From: Polynucleobacter ibericus
GTDB taxonomy: Bacteria > Pseudomonadota > Gammaproteobacteria > Burkholderiales > Burkholderiaceae
NCBI RefSeq assembly: GCF_018687955.1
Contig: NZ_CP061309.1
Location: forward strand, 799,561 to 863,560
DNA: 64,000 nucleotides
Reading direction: 5' to 3'
Notes under the pieces: generated by a model
What the model saw: the letters and a program-made list of their open reading frames with translations, nothing else
What the model was told of the DNA's origin: nothing
The model's database searches: none
Part shown: one piece after another, positions 15,965-24,862 of the stretch
Layout of the letters: each line of letters begins with the position of its first letter
Numbering within the stretch: the first letter of the stretch is position 1
Position numbers and translations under genes: made by a program

Positions 15965-16636
15965 ATGAAAAGTACTCTTACTCCGAATGAAGTTATTGCA
16001 CGGCGTGTTGCGCAAGAATTTACTGAGGGCATGCTTGTCAATCTTGGCATTGGATTACCAACGCAAGTTGCAAACTACCTTCCTAAAAACATGACTGTCT
16101 TTTTGCAATCAGAAAACGGTCTCATTGGCCTTGGTGCTAGGCCGCCAGAAGGCATGGAGGATGATGACTTAACCGATGCAGGCGGCACGCCAGTAATGGC
16201 AATACCAGGAGCAGCCAGAATAGACTCCGTGTTTTCTTTTGGGCTGATTCGTGGAGGGCATCTAGACATCACGGTGCTTGGTGGATTGCAGGTTGACGCG
16301 CAAGGACGCCTAGCCAATTGGATGATTCCAGGCAAGATGGCTCCTGGAATGGGCGGAGCAATGGATCTGGTATCTGGTGCAAAAAAAGTGATTATCGCCA
16401 TGCAGCACACAGCTAAAGGCGTTCATAAAATTGTTGAGAAATGCAGTTTGCCCTTAACCTCTACTCGTCCGGTCAGTTTAATTGTGACTGAATTGGCAGT
16501 GATTGAGCCGACACCGGCCGGGTTAATTCTTAAGGAGTTGGCGCCGGGCGTAACGATAGATGATGTCATTGCAGCAACTGGGGCGCAATTAATTACTTCC
16601 GATGATATCCATGAGATGAATTTTCCGGAGATCTAA
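15965..16636 (+). CDS. atoA: 3-oxoacid/acetate CoA-transferase subunit B
   Basis: Beta subunit carrying the catalytic glutamate: Glu50 in the SENGLIG motif forms the glutamyl-CoA intermediate. VNLGIGLPTQVANYLP (~25-40) and GGHLDITVLGGLQVDAQGRLANWMIPGK (landmark only, mid-protein) match the family. Length 223 aa. The pair could activate acetoacetate or acetate and so link ketone-body or PHB-derived carbon to the acetyl-phosphate genes downstream. Only 4 bp separate its stop from the GNAT gene. Confidence 0.9.
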   Translation: MKSTLTPNEVIARRVAQEFTEGMLVNLGIGLPTQVANYLPKNMTVFLQSENGLIGLGARPPEGMEDDDLTDAGGTPVMAIPGAARIDSVFSFGLIRGGHLDITVLGGLQVDAQGRLANWMIPGKMAPGMGGAMDLVSGAKKVIIAMQHTAKGVHKIVEKCSLPLTSTRPVSLIVTELAVIEPTPAGLILKELAPGVTIDDVIAATGAQLITSDDIHEMNFPEI

Positions 16637-16640
16637 ATAA

Positions 16641-17195
16641 ATGGAATTAACCTCAAATAACGAAGCTCTAAATTCACGGTTTATAAAAAAATGGGCGCTC
16701 GCTCATGGTGGCGAGTACGACATCAGGCCAATTTCCACACATGATCGCAAAGCAGTTCTCGATCTATTTGAGCATTTATCTGCTCAAAGCCGATTTTTTA
16801 GATATGCACATGCTATGTCGACCTTGCCCGAGCTATTGCTCGACCAAATCATTCATGCAAGTACCCCAAATGACTTCGCGTTGGGGGCCTATATTAAAAA
16901 TCCAGACTGGCCAAAAGAGCGCTTGGTTGGAATTTCACGATATGTGCGCGATACAAATAGCACTAGAGCAGAATTTTCTCTGTCTGTAAGTGATGATTAT
17001 CACCATGAGGGTATCGGCTCACACCTAATGCAGGGGATTTTAGATTGCGCGAGATTAAATGGTTTATCAGAGATTTATGGATACGTTCTAAAAGAAAATC
17101 ACGATATGTTGGTATTAATGCGCCATCTAGGCTATGAATTACATACCGATGAAGATGACATGAAGATGTACATCGCCATAAATCAAACAATTTAA
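16641..17195 (+). CDS. GNAT acetyltransferase, Pat-like
   Basis: 184 aa. DIRPISTHDRKAVLDLFEHLSAQSRFFRY is the opening pattern seen in the GNAT domain of Pat-type protein lysine acetyltransferases (RPI..D...L...LS..SRFFR). The acetyl-CoA-binding signature appears as HHEGIGSHLMQGIL. No fused acyl-CoA synthetase-like domain is present. Located between CoA-transferase genes and the acetyl-phosphate operon, it may tune protein acetylation with acetyl-CoA supply; that role is inferred. Last gene before the Pho array at 17212. Confidence 0.78.
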   Translation: MELTSNNEALNSRFIKKWALAHGGEYDIRPISTHDRKAVLDLFEHLSAQSRFFRYAHAMSTLPELLLDQIIHASTPNDFALGAYIKNPDWPKERLVGISRYVRDTNSTRAEFSLSVSDDYHHEGIGSHLMQGILDCARLNGLSEIYGYVLKENHDMLVLMRHLGYELHTDEDDMKMYIAINQTI

Positions 17196-17211
17196 GCAGC
17201 ACCCACAGACA

Positions 17212-17240
17212 GTGTCACAAAAGCTACATGAATCTGACAC
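17212..17240 (+). promoter_or_regulatory. Triple PhoB-like half-site array upstream of DUF3141-pta-ackA operon
   Basis: GTGTCAC (17212), GCTACAT (17223) and CTGACAC (17234), exact 11-bp period with spacers AAAA and GAAT. The first matches CTGTCAY at six of seven, the last likewise. TAAAGT (17251-17256) sits 10 bp downstream as a -10 candidate. The array begins 16 bp after the GNAT stop and 58 bp before the next ATG. Confidence 0.8.
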
Positions 17241-17298
17241 TATTTAAATCTAAAGTGAATAATTCAATTCGAATTTTTCGAGTCAATGAGAGGTAGTT

Positions 17299-19680
17299 AT
17301 GTTTGATTTTAGCCAATACAATCCCATCAATTCTTATAGAAATATTCTGCAAAAGAATATGCGTGCCGCCGAATTATCACGTCAAGGTCAAAAACAATCG
17401 CTGCACAAAATTTCAGAGTTGACATCAATTCATAGTCAAAAACTGCAACAGGTTGCCCTCTCAGAATCTAAAAAGATTGAAAAGTTGCTTGAGGAGACAA
17501 AAGAAAAGGTAAATTCGTTAATGACTTCAGAGCCACGCGCTCTTTGGGGGATGTGGCAGGAGTATTTAACTGACTCTACACAACGTAGTGCTTTGGTTTT
17601 TGAGACTTTGCGCAAGCGTGGGAATGTATACCTTGATCACGTAGAGTCAGGTATGCCGCCAGTCTTGGATTTTGCTTATGAGGTCATTATTGATGGCAAG
17701 GAATTAAGTTCGCCGGTAAATTACTTATTACTCAAAATAACGCCTCCAGCAGGGGTCGTCATTGATGAGAAGCGTGCACCAGTCATGATTATTGATCCTA
17801 GAGCAGGTCATGGCGCAGGTATCGGAGGATTTAAACCAGATAGCCAAGTAGGCGAGGCTTTTGCCGATGGCCATCAAGTTTATTTCGTTGCATTCAGACC
17901 AATGCCTGAGCCAACTCAAACGATTGCAGATGTCCGTGATGCAGAAATTATCTTCTTAAAACATATTATTGAGCAGCATCCGCATTCACCTAAGCCTATT
18001 GTGATTGGCAACTGTCAAGGCGGTTGGGCGGCAATGTTGATAGCAGCGGCCGTTCCTGAGTTGATGGGCCCAATTGTTCTAAATGGTTCACCGATGTCCT
18101 ATTGGGCGGGTAAGGTTGGTGATAATCCCATGCGCTATACAGGAGGAATGCGTGGCGGAGCAATGTCTGCGTTAATGTTGGCTGATATTGGGAATGGTTT
18201 ATTTGATGGCGCTAATTTAGTAGCCAATTTTGAATCTTTAAATCCTGCAAACAGTTTCTTTGGTAAGTATTACAAGCTGTATTCGAATGTGGATTCAGAG
18301 GCTCAGCGCTTCCTGGACTTTGAAAAATGGTGGGGCGGCTACTGTTTTATGACTGAAGCTGAAATGCGTTGGATTTTAGATAATCTATTTATCGGGAATA
18401 AATTAGCAACCGGCGATGCAGTTCTAGGTATGGAGCGCGTAGATCTTAAGGCAATAAAATCACCTATTATTGTGTTCGCTTCCCATGGCGATAACATCAC
18501 GCCTCCACAGCAGGCTCTCAATTGGATTCCTGATCTGTACGCAAGTGTTGAAGAAGTTAAGGCGCGTGGTCAAAGAATCGTCTATATGCTTCATGACTCC
18601 ATTGGTCACTTGGGCATTTTTGTTTCTAGTCAAATAGCCGGACGAGAGCACGTAGCAATTACCGACACTGTTCGTGCCATTGAAGCTTTATCACCCGGAC
18701 TTTATGAGATGAAGTTAGATGATGAAGAGGATCGAGTGCATATTCGGTTTGAGCCCCGCGGAATGGGGGATATCCTTGCTTTGGGTGATGGCCGAGATGA
18801 TGAGCAGTTATTTACTGAAGTAGCTCAAATGTCAAATATCAATACTGAGCTATACGATCGTTTTGTGCGCCCAGCAATTCAGAATATGGCCACCCCAGAA
18901 ACTGCGGAGCTCATTCGCGAGTCTCATCCCCTGAGAACGCAACGCGTTATTTTCTCTGATAAGAACCCAATCATGCCCATGCTTGATAAGGCGGCAGAGT
19001 CCATTGTTCGAGAGCGAAAGCCTGCAAGTATAGATAATCCATTCATCATGGCTGAAAAGGTGGCTAGTGAACTCATCGAAACTCAATTAAATCTGTATCG
19101 CAATATGCGTGACTCAATGACAGAAACAAGCTTCTTTTCTATTTATTCCTCGCCAATGATTAAGGCCTTTATTAGCCCTAAAGATACCGGCATACCAAAA
19201 CGCACCTCTGTGGATGTCCGCCAGATGCCTGAAGTGCACCATGCATTGGAGAATGTGGATAAAGGCGGCTTGGCCGAGGGGGTGGTTCGTATATTGCACC
19301 TATTGAATGATGCCCGTGGATATGTACGTAGAACACGTTTAGAGCGCGAATTGATTGCTTTGGGCCACTCTAAATTATTCCCTGATATGGATCACGAAGG
19401 TATTGTCAAAATAGTCCACCAACAAGCTCTGATCGTAGATTTTGAGCCAAAGTTAGCAATGTATACGCTCCCAGTTTTGCTCAATACACAAACTGCACAA
19501 AAAAAGGCGCTGAAATTGGTAATGGATATTGCTGGGCCACGAGACACAATGCATCCATTTGCATTAAAGATGTACGGACAAATTGAAGAGTTGCTTCACC
19601 ATAAGACTGTGCCTACTAAATCAACCGTTGTAAATGATGAAGAAGCGGACTTTGTACAAGTAGATGCCAGGGCTGAATAA
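17299..19680 (+). CDS. DUF3141 protein with PhaC-like alpha/beta hydrolase core
   Basis: 793 aa. The first ~85 residues form a charged helical, phasin-like region, followed by an alpha/beta hydrolase core with IGNCQGGWAAM. The nucleophile position is Cys239 in G-N-C-Q-G-G, the lipase-like box of polyhydroxyalkanoate synthases (GxCxGG), not the Ser of ordinary hydrolases. A later FASHGDNITPPQQ and SIGHLGIF supply plausible Asp and His partners. The C-terminal half is family-specific. No membrane segment. Homologues annotated as PHB-synthase-like precede pta-ackA in other proteobacteria. Its reaction is unknown. Preceded by the triple Pho array; GAGAGGTAGTT serves as ribosome binding region. 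Confidence 0.85.
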   Translation: MFDFSQYNPINSYRNILQKNMRAAELSRQGQKQSLHKISELTSIHSQKLQQVALSESKKIEKLLEETKEKVNSLMTSEPRALWGMWQEYLTDSTQRSALVFETLRKRGNVYLDHVESGMPPVLDFAYEVIIDGKELSSPVNYLLLKITPPAGVVIDEKRAPVMIIDPRAGHGAGIGGFKPDSQVGEAFADGHQVYFVAFRPMPEPTQTIADVRDAEIIFLKHIIEQHPHSPKPIVIGNCQGGWAAMLIAAAVPELMGPIVLNGSPMSYWAGKVGDNPMRYTGGMRGGAMSALMLADIGNGLFDGANLVANFESLNPANSFFGKYYKLYSNVDSEAQRFLDFEKWWGGYCFMTEAEMRWILDNLFIGNKLATGDAVLGMERVDLKAIKSPIIVFASHGDNITPPQQALNWIPDLYASVEEVKARGQRIVYMLHDSIGHLGIFVSSQIAGREHVAITDTVRAIEALSPGLYEMKLDDEEDRVHIRFEPRGMGDILALGDGRDDEQLFTEVAQMSNINTELYDRFVRPAIQNMATPETAELIRESHPLRTQRVIFSDKNPIMPMLDKAAESIVRERKPASIDNPFIMAEKVASELIETQLNLYRNMRDSMTETSFFSIYSSPMIKAFISPKDTGIPKRTSVDVRQMPEVHHALENVDKGGLAEGVVRILHLLNDARGYVRRTRLERELIALGHSKLFPDMDHEGIVKIVHQQALIVDFEPKLAMYTLPVLLNTQTAQKKALKLVMDIAGPRDTMHPFALKMYGQIEELLHHKTVPTKSTVVNDEEADFVQVDARAE

Positions 19681-19682
19681 TC

Positions 19683-21095
19683 ATGAATGCACCGGTGAAT
19701 GGATTAAAAAATCGTACATGGGATGAGCTTAAAGTAGGGGATACTGCCTCAATTGAGAAGCGAGTGACATCGCGCGACTTATTTTTATTTGCTCATGCTT
19801 CAGGCAACCTTAATCCGTTGAATATTCCTCATCTTGATGTAGAAAATGAGGGGAGTACCTCAGTAGTTGCTCCATCAATGTGGCTTGGTTCACTGATTTC
19901 TAGTGTCTTAGGCAATATTCTTCCGGGGCCCGGCACCCTTTACCGCTCTCAGGATTTTGAGTTTATGGGAAGAGCCCACGTGGGTGATCTCTTAAAAATT
20001 ACGGTAACTTTGCTGGAAAAGAGCGATAGTCCCAGTGTGATATTTGGCACCACTGTGATGGGGAAAAATGGTGATTGCATTGCATCAGGTAAGGCTATTG
20101 TTGACGCGCCATTACAAAATATCTATTTAAATCCTGGCGAATTACCAGGCTTGTTAATGGATCAACATGATCATTTCGATAAATTGATTTCAGAGGCTAA
20201 AAAATTAGAGCCTATGCTGACTGCGGTAGTTTGTCCAGACGATTCAACTTCTTTATTGGGTGCTGTATTGGCCATGAAAGAGGGGTTAATAATCCCTATT
20301 TTGATTGGCGCGCGTAATCAAATTCAAAATGCTGCCGATGAAGCTCAGTTGGATATTAGCAATATAGAACTGATTGATATTGCCGATAATAAGTTAGCGG
20401 CCGCCAAAGCTGTTGAGTTGGTACATCAGCAAAAAGCATCAGCCATTATGAAAGGCAATTTGCATTCAGATGAATTGTTGACGCAGGTGGTGAAGAAAGA
20501 TGGGGGTTTGCGAACCCTCAGGCGGATATCACACGTTTTTGTTTTAAACGTAGCCAGTCTAGAGCAGCCATTATTCATCACTGATGCGGCCATCAATATT
20601 GCTCCTGACCTTCCAACTAAAGTAGACATCATTCAAAATGCCATTGATCTGGCAAGGGCCTGCGGCATTAAATTACCGTATGTTGCTGTTCTTTCTGCGG
20701 TGGAGACTGTCAGCTTTAATATTCCCTCATCCATGGATGCCGCAATCTTGGCCAAAATGGCTGATCGTGGGCAGATTACTGGTGGCTTAGTTGATGGACC
20801 TCTGGCTATGGATAACGCCATAGATGTGGGTGCAGCGAAGACCAAGCATTTAATTTCGCCGGTAGCTGGGAAGGCGCAAATATTGGTCGTGCCTAACTTG
20901 GAGGCGGGCAATATGCTAGCTAAGCAACTGACATTTGTCTCTCATGCGCAGCCTGCTGGATTGGTGCTTGGTGCACAAGTACCCATTATGTTAACAAGTC
21001 GTGCTGACAATGAGCGTGCAAGACTAGCCTCTTGCGCTTTAGCTCAGCTGTACCATGCATTTCTTAAAAATGGATATTCGACTTTTACTCTTTAG
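19683..21095 (+). CDS. Bifunctional MaoC-like enoyl-CoA hydratase / phosphate acetyltransferase
   Basis: 470 aa fusion. Residues ~10-150 are a MaoC-like hotdog dehydratase (SRDLFLFAHASGNLNPLN contains the hydratase Asp/His-type signature; VAPSMWLGSLISSVLG). Residues ~165-470 are a phosphate acetyl/butyryltransferase domain, ending with VPNLEAGNMLAKQL and GLVLGAQVPIMLTSRADNERAR. It would convert acetyl-CoA and phosphate to acetyl phosphate and CoA, coupled to the acetate kinase immediately downstream. It starts 2 bp after the DUF3141 stop. The chain length actually used is not evident. Confidence 0.88.
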   Translation: MNAPVNGLKNRTWDELKVGDTASIEKRVTSRDLFLFAHASGNLNPLNIPHLDVENEGSTSVVAPSMWLGSLISSVLGNILPGPGTLYRSQDFEFMGRAHVGDLLKITVTLLEKSDSPSVIFGTTVMGKNGDCIASGKAIVDAPLQNIYLNPGELPGLLMDQHDHFDKLISEAKKLEPMLTAVVCPDDSTSLLGAVLAMKEGLIIPILIGARNQIQNAADEAQLDISNIELIDIADNKLAAAKAVELVHQQKASAIMKGNLHSDELLTQVVKKDGGLRTLRRISHVFVLNVASLEQPLFITDAAINIAPDLPTKVDIIQNAIDLARACGIKLPYVAVLSAVETVSFNIPSSMDAAILAKMADRGQITGGLVDGPLAMDNAIDVGAAKTKHLISPVAGKAQILVVPNLEAGNMLAKQLTFVSHAQPAGLVLGAQVPIMLTSRADNERARLASCALAQLYHAFLKNGYSTFTL

Positions 21096-21122
21096 CATTG
21101 CTAACCGATTAGTTTCTAAATT

Positions 21123-22337
21123 ATGGACAATGAAAAGAATTTACGTGGTCAAGCAATACTTACTATCAATGCAGGTTCCTCATCTATTAAATTTTCGCTA
21201 TTCTTACTACCCCAGCTAAACCAGATTTTGGTAGGCCAGATAGACGACATTGGTGGAGATGCTCGCTTTACAGTCAGGTGGCATTCAGACAATAATCAAG
21301 TTAGCCTCAATTGGTCTAAAGCTACCCCACCAAAAAATCATCGCGAGGCTTTATCCGAGTTGATTAATTGGTTACATCGCACTGCCAATGAAATTGAAAT
21401 TATTGCAGTAGGCCATCGTGTTGTTCATGGAGGTCAAAAATATAGCGCTCCAGTTATTATTACTGAAAAAGTCATGAAGGACTTAGAGGCGCTGATGATT
21501 CTTGCTCCACTTCATGAGCCCCATAATCTTGCTGGAATTAAAGCTGCGCAAGAAAGTTTTGGAGCCATACCTCAAATTGCTTGTTTTGATACAGCGTTTC
21601 ATCGTACACATTCATTTGTGGAGGATTGCTATGCTATCCCGCGATATTTTTATGACCAAGGCGTTTGTCGTTATGGCTTTCATGGTCTATCTTATGAATA
21701 TATAGCGGAGCAATTAATGACGAAGTTTCCCAGTGAGTCCCGTGGTAAGGTAATAATTGCTCATTTAGGGAACGGTGCCTCGATGACTGCATTAAAAGGT
21801 GGTGTTTCTATTGCTTCTACAATGGGGTTTTCCTCATTAGATGGATTGCCTATGGGCACACGCTGTGGAGAAATTGATCCAGGCGTATTGCTGTATATGA
21901 TGCAACGTGAAGGTTTAAGTGCTAATGAGATATCGGAAATCCTTTATAAAGAATCTGGGCTAAAGGGATTATCAGGAGGTCTTTCTAATGATATGCGTAC
22001 ACTCGAGGCATCCACTCTTACCGAGGCAAAAGAAGCAATTGATTATTATGTTAGGGAGGTAAAGCGTGAAATTGGCGCACTAACAGCACTAATGGCAGGC
22101 TTGGATGTCATCGTCTTTACCGGTGGAATTGGCTCAAACTCGGTAATGATTCGAGAAAGGGTCCTAAGTGAAATGTCTTGGATTGGCATTGATTTGGATA
22201 GGGAGTCTAACCGCAATGGAGGGACAATTGTTTCTTCAAAGGCGTCTAGGGTTCTTTGCTTGAGAATCAATACCGACGAAGAGCGCGTTATAGCAAGACA
22301 TGCATTTGAATTAACTAAGCAGATGTGTGATGTTTAG
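21123..22337 (+). CDS. ackA: Acetate kinase
   Basis: Interconverts acetyl phosphate + ADP and acetate + ATP. Family landmarks: ILTINAGSSSIKFSLF (residues ~12-27), GHRVVHGG (~98-105), FDTAFHRT (~157-164), AHLGNGASM (~214-222) and FTGGIGSNSVMIRERV (~336-351). Length 404 aa matches the family. It follows the MaoC-Pta fusion by 27 bp in the same operon. Under phosphate limitation the pair could release phosphate and regenerate ATP from acetyl-CoA; a phosphate-inducible, PhoB-dependent pta-ackA operon has been reported in Sinorhizobium meliloti. Confidence 0.93.
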   Translation: MDNEKNLRGQAILTINAGSSSIKFSLFLLPQLNQILVGQIDDIGGDARFTVRWHSDNNQVSLNWSKATPPKNHREALSELINWLHRTANEIEIIAVGHRVVHGGQKYSAPVIITEKVMKDLEALMILAPLHEPHNLAGIKAAQESFGAIPQIACFDTAFHRTHSFVEDCYAIPRYFYDQGVCRYGFHGLSYEYIAEQLMTKFPSESRGKVIIAHLGNGASMTALKGGVSIASTMGFSSLDGLPMGTRCGEIDPGVLLYMMQREGLSANEISEILYKESGLKGLSGGLSNDMRTLEASTLTEAKEAIDYYVREVKREIGALTALMAGLDVIVFTGGIGSNSVMIRERVLSEMSWIGIDLDRESNRNGGTIVSSKASRVLCLRINTDEERVIARHAFELTKQMCDV

Positions 22338-22378
22338 TTATTTAAAAAAATACAATTTACACAGTGAATGGTTGCTTT

Positions 22379-22555
22379 ATGAGTTTATATAACGACATCT
22401 TGAAAAAGTTAAGAAAAACCGGAGTCTTAGATCTTATGGAATATAGAAAACTTTCCAGAAAAGAGATTGATGAGCTGGGTGACTATATCCGATATTGGTG
22501 TACCTACGGAGACGGGAAGTTAGGAAAATTAGGTAAAGAGAAAAAGGCAAAATAG
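22379..22555 (+). CDS. Small hypothetical protein between ackA and sixA
   Basis: 58 aa from ATG 22379 (MSLYNDILKKLRKTGVLDL); a GTG at 22364 is an alternative with no better ribosome binding site. Highly charged with a Lys/Gly-rich tail (GDGKLGKLGKEKKAK). No domain recognised. It sits 2 bp before sixA in the same direction, so it is likely part of the operon. The basic tail could contact nucleic acid, polyphosphate or membranes, but nothing proves this. Confidence 0.6.
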   Translation: MSLYNDILKKLRKTGVLDLMEYRKLSRKEIDELGDYIRYWCTYGDGKLGKLGKEKKAK

Positions 22556-22557
22556 GT

Positions 22558-23037
22558 ATGTCTAAATCATTGTTCCTCCTGCGACATGCAAAAGCTGTCA
22601 CGGGTGGTTTAATGATTCAGGACATCGATAGGCCTTTGTCGGATAAGGGCGTTAGAGATGCGAATAAGTTAGCCAATAAGTTAGTCAAAAAAAACATATC
22701 GTTTGATTTAATACTTCTAAGCCCAGCAGTTCGTACTATCACTACAGCACAGATTATTTCAAATGCCTTGCGCTCGTCGCGTTCCCATTTGGTAACAAAT
22801 GATGACTTATATGGCGCCGAAACCATGATGCTTCTGAAAATTATTTCATCTGTCTCAAAGAAAATAGATTCGTTACTGATTGTTGGGCACAACCCAGGGC
22901 TTATGAATCTGGCATCATTTATGTCTGGTGAACCAATTGCCATGTCAACTTGCTCGCTAGTTAAATTTACATTCGACTTTAAAGACTGGCATGAAATTTT
23001 TACTCAAAGAGCAGCCAAATTAAGTTTACTAAATTAG
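22558..23037 (+). CDS. sixA: SixA-type phosphohistidine phosphatase
   Basis: Histidine phosphatase of the RHG superfamily, 159 aa. The catalytic motif LRHAKAV lies at residues 7-13, and the second catalytic His is in VGHNPGLM (~103-110). E. coli SixA dephosphorylates phosphohistidine on phosphotransfer proteins. In many proteobacteria the gene lies next to CHAD-domain genes, as here, so a role with phosphohistidine or polyphosphate chemistry is plausible. It is separated by 2 bp from the small ORF and 9 bp from the CYTH-CHAD gene. Confidence 0.85.
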   Translation: MSKSLFLLRHAKAVTGGLMIQDIDRPLSDKGVRDANKLANKLVKKNISFDLILLSPAVRTITTAQIISNALRSSRSHLVTNDDLYGAETMMLLKIISSVSKKIDSLLIVGHNPGLMNLASFMSGEPIAMSTCSLVKFTFDFKDWHEIFTQRAAKLSLLN

Positions 23038-23046
23038 TGACTAACT

Positions 23047-24579
23047 ATGACGGTTGAAAATACCAATGAATTTGAAATCAAACTCCTTTTCCCCGGAGAT
23101 CAACTAGAGGCCATTGAAAAGCTGATTATTTCCAATGGCGGCATCCGTCGACAGCATTTGCAAGCTGCCTATATTGACACTTCAGATTTCGCATTAACTC
23201 GAGCAGGCTTTGCATTTCGTCTGCGAAAAGAAGGCCGTCAATGGATTCAAGCACTAAAAGCTTCCACTCCAAACCCGCTAGAGCGCCTTGAGCACAATGT
23301 GACACTGTCGGCCGTGGGCAAAGAGATGCCAGAGTGGAATCTAGATCTTCATCAAAATCACGAAGCTGGCCAACTTTTGCGCAAAAAATGCCCAAATTTG
23401 AAGCCAGATGATTTACGAGTGAGTTATCAAACAGATATTTGGCGTAGAAAAGCACTTATAAAAACTCAGCTTGGGTCTCTGGAGTACGCATTAGACAGTG
23501 GCTTTATTTATTCTCAATTAAATGATCGTGTGTCCAGTATTAAAGTGCTGGAATTAGAAATTGAGCTCAAAGCGGGTGAGCCTCTCGATGTTCTTTCCCA
23601 TGCAAAAAATCTGATCAAGAATCATGGCGCTTATATAGATACCCGAAGCAAATCCGAGCGTGGATTTTTGTTGGCCAATGGTTTACAGGCTAGTCCTGCA
23701 ATGAGGGCCAAAGTAATATCCCTAAATAAGGCGAAGAATGCACAAGAAATTATTGTCTGCTTAATTGATTCGTGTCTGCAGCAAGTGTTGGCAAACCAGA
23801 GCGCACTGAATGCTGGGTTAGATCAGTATTCAGAATATCTACATCAACTGAGGGTTGGGTTGCGCAGACTGAAGGTGCTCTTCAAGTATTTAGCCAGGCA
23901 TGACATTCATTTAGGGGATGAGGGGCTTGAGGCATTCAAGAGGGCTTTCGATCAGCTGGGAAGCTATAGAGACGGCGATTATGTGACAGGCACGTTAAAT
24001 CCAATTCTTTTATCCCTCGGAGGCCCTGAAATTAAGCTTGCCAGCATCAAGGAATTACCAAACCCTTGTTTTATTACAAAAAATAGTGAGTTTCAATTGC
24101 TGTTGGTAGATGTAATGTCGATTAGCTATTTTGGCGCTTCCATAAGTACTGACCCAAAAGATAGAAGGGGCGATAAAGAGGAAGTAAGGCTAGTCAGAAA
24201 AACGATCAATAAACTATTGGATGGTGGATTTTCTTTTGTGGCAGATAGGGCATCGCGATTTTCTAAATTGCAAGACGATCAAATTCATTCTGTCAGAAAA
24301 AAGATGAAATTTATACGCTACTCCCTAGAATTTTTTAGGGACTATTGCAATAAGAGCAAGTACGCAAAGTTTAATAAATCAATAGCGGATGCGCTAGAAT
24401 ATTTCGGATTATTTAATGATATGTGCGTAGCAATTTCGCGCATTGAGGCTCTTACGCAAGATGATCCTAATATGCTATTTGCGCTCGGTTGGCTAAAGGC
24501 TGAGCGTCAACGAGTTAGATCACTATGTGGAAAAAGTCTTAAGAAGCTTGTACGTATGGGTCCAGCTTGGGGGGCTTAA
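23047..24579 (+). CDS. CYTH-CHAD domain protein (triphosphate/polyphosphate-associated)
   Basis: 510 aa. The N-terminal CYTH domain (about residues 6-205) opens with the ExExK signature as EFEIKLLF and contains RLRKEGRQWIQALKAS and ELEIELKAG, the triphosphate tunnel metalloenzyme pattern. The C-terminal CHAD domain (about 230-505) is helical with conserved basic/His patches (HQLRVGLRRLKVLFK, HSVRKKMKFIRYSLEFF) known to bind polyphosphate. Characterised CYTH-CHAD proteins hydrolyse triphosphate or bind polyphosphate granules. Last gene of the operon behind the 17212 Pho array, which makes sense for phosphate-reserve handling. Confidence 0.88.
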   Translation: MTVENTNEFEIKLLFPGDQLEAIEKLIISNGGIRRQHLQAAYIDTSDFALTRAGFAFRLRKEGRQWIQALKASTPNPLERLEHNVTLSAVGKEMPEWNLDLHQNHEAGQLLRKKCPNLKPDDLRVSYQTDIWRRKALIKTQLGSLEYALDSGFIYSQLNDRVSSIKVLELEIELKAGEPLDVLSHAKNLIKNHGAYIDTRSKSERGFLLANGLQASPAMRAKVISLNKAKNAQEIIVCLIDSCLQQVLANQSALNAGLDQYSEYLHQLRVGLRRLKVLFKYLARHDIHLGDEGLEAFKRAFDQLGSYRDGDYVTGTLNPILLSLGGPEIKLASIKELPNPCFITKNSEFQLLLVDVMSISYFGASISTDPKDRRGDKEEVRLVRKTINKLLDGGFSFVADRASRFSKLQDDQIHSVRKKMKFIRYSLEFFRDYCNKSKYAKFNKSIADALEYFGLFNDMCVAISRIEALTQDDPNMLFALGWLKAERQRVRSLCGKSLKKLVRMGPAWGA

Positions 24580-24779
24580 GACGCTGAACGCCTAAATATG
24601 GCGATAACGAGTAGTCACAGTTGTAGATAACTTAATTACAAACGCTTCTGAATTAAAACAATGTCATAAGTGTAGAAGCAGCCATTTCCAATTAAACCAA
24701 AGACAGCTTATGCAGGCGCAAGCTTTATATCACCTCATTAATGGTGGTTTAACTATTTAATTTCACAATTTGGTGCAGT

Positions 24780-24808
24780 TTATAGTAATTCTGTCATGAA
24801 CACTCTAT
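24780..24808 (+). promoter_or_regulatory. Weak PhoB-like array upstream of the alpha/beta hydrolase gene
   Basis: TTATAGT (24780), CTGTCAT (24791, exact consensus) and ACTCTAT (24802) at 11-bp period. Taking the first two as the box places TACAGT (24808-24813) as -10 and the start near 24820, leaving a short leader before ATG 24863. Only the central half-site is strong. Confidence 0.5.
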
Positions 24809-24862
24809 ACAGTGAAAGCATTGAAGTCTATTGGTCAGAGAAATATTGATGGTTGTGATTTT

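Noticed and set aside
24640..24680. Additional Pho box around ATGTCAT near 24662
   Set aside because: Only one half-site is recognisable; neighbours at 11 bp do not match.
24812..24862. GTG start for the alpha/beta hydrolase
   Set aside because: The GTG lies within the predicted -10 element of the Pho-like promoter; ATG 24863 is more natural.
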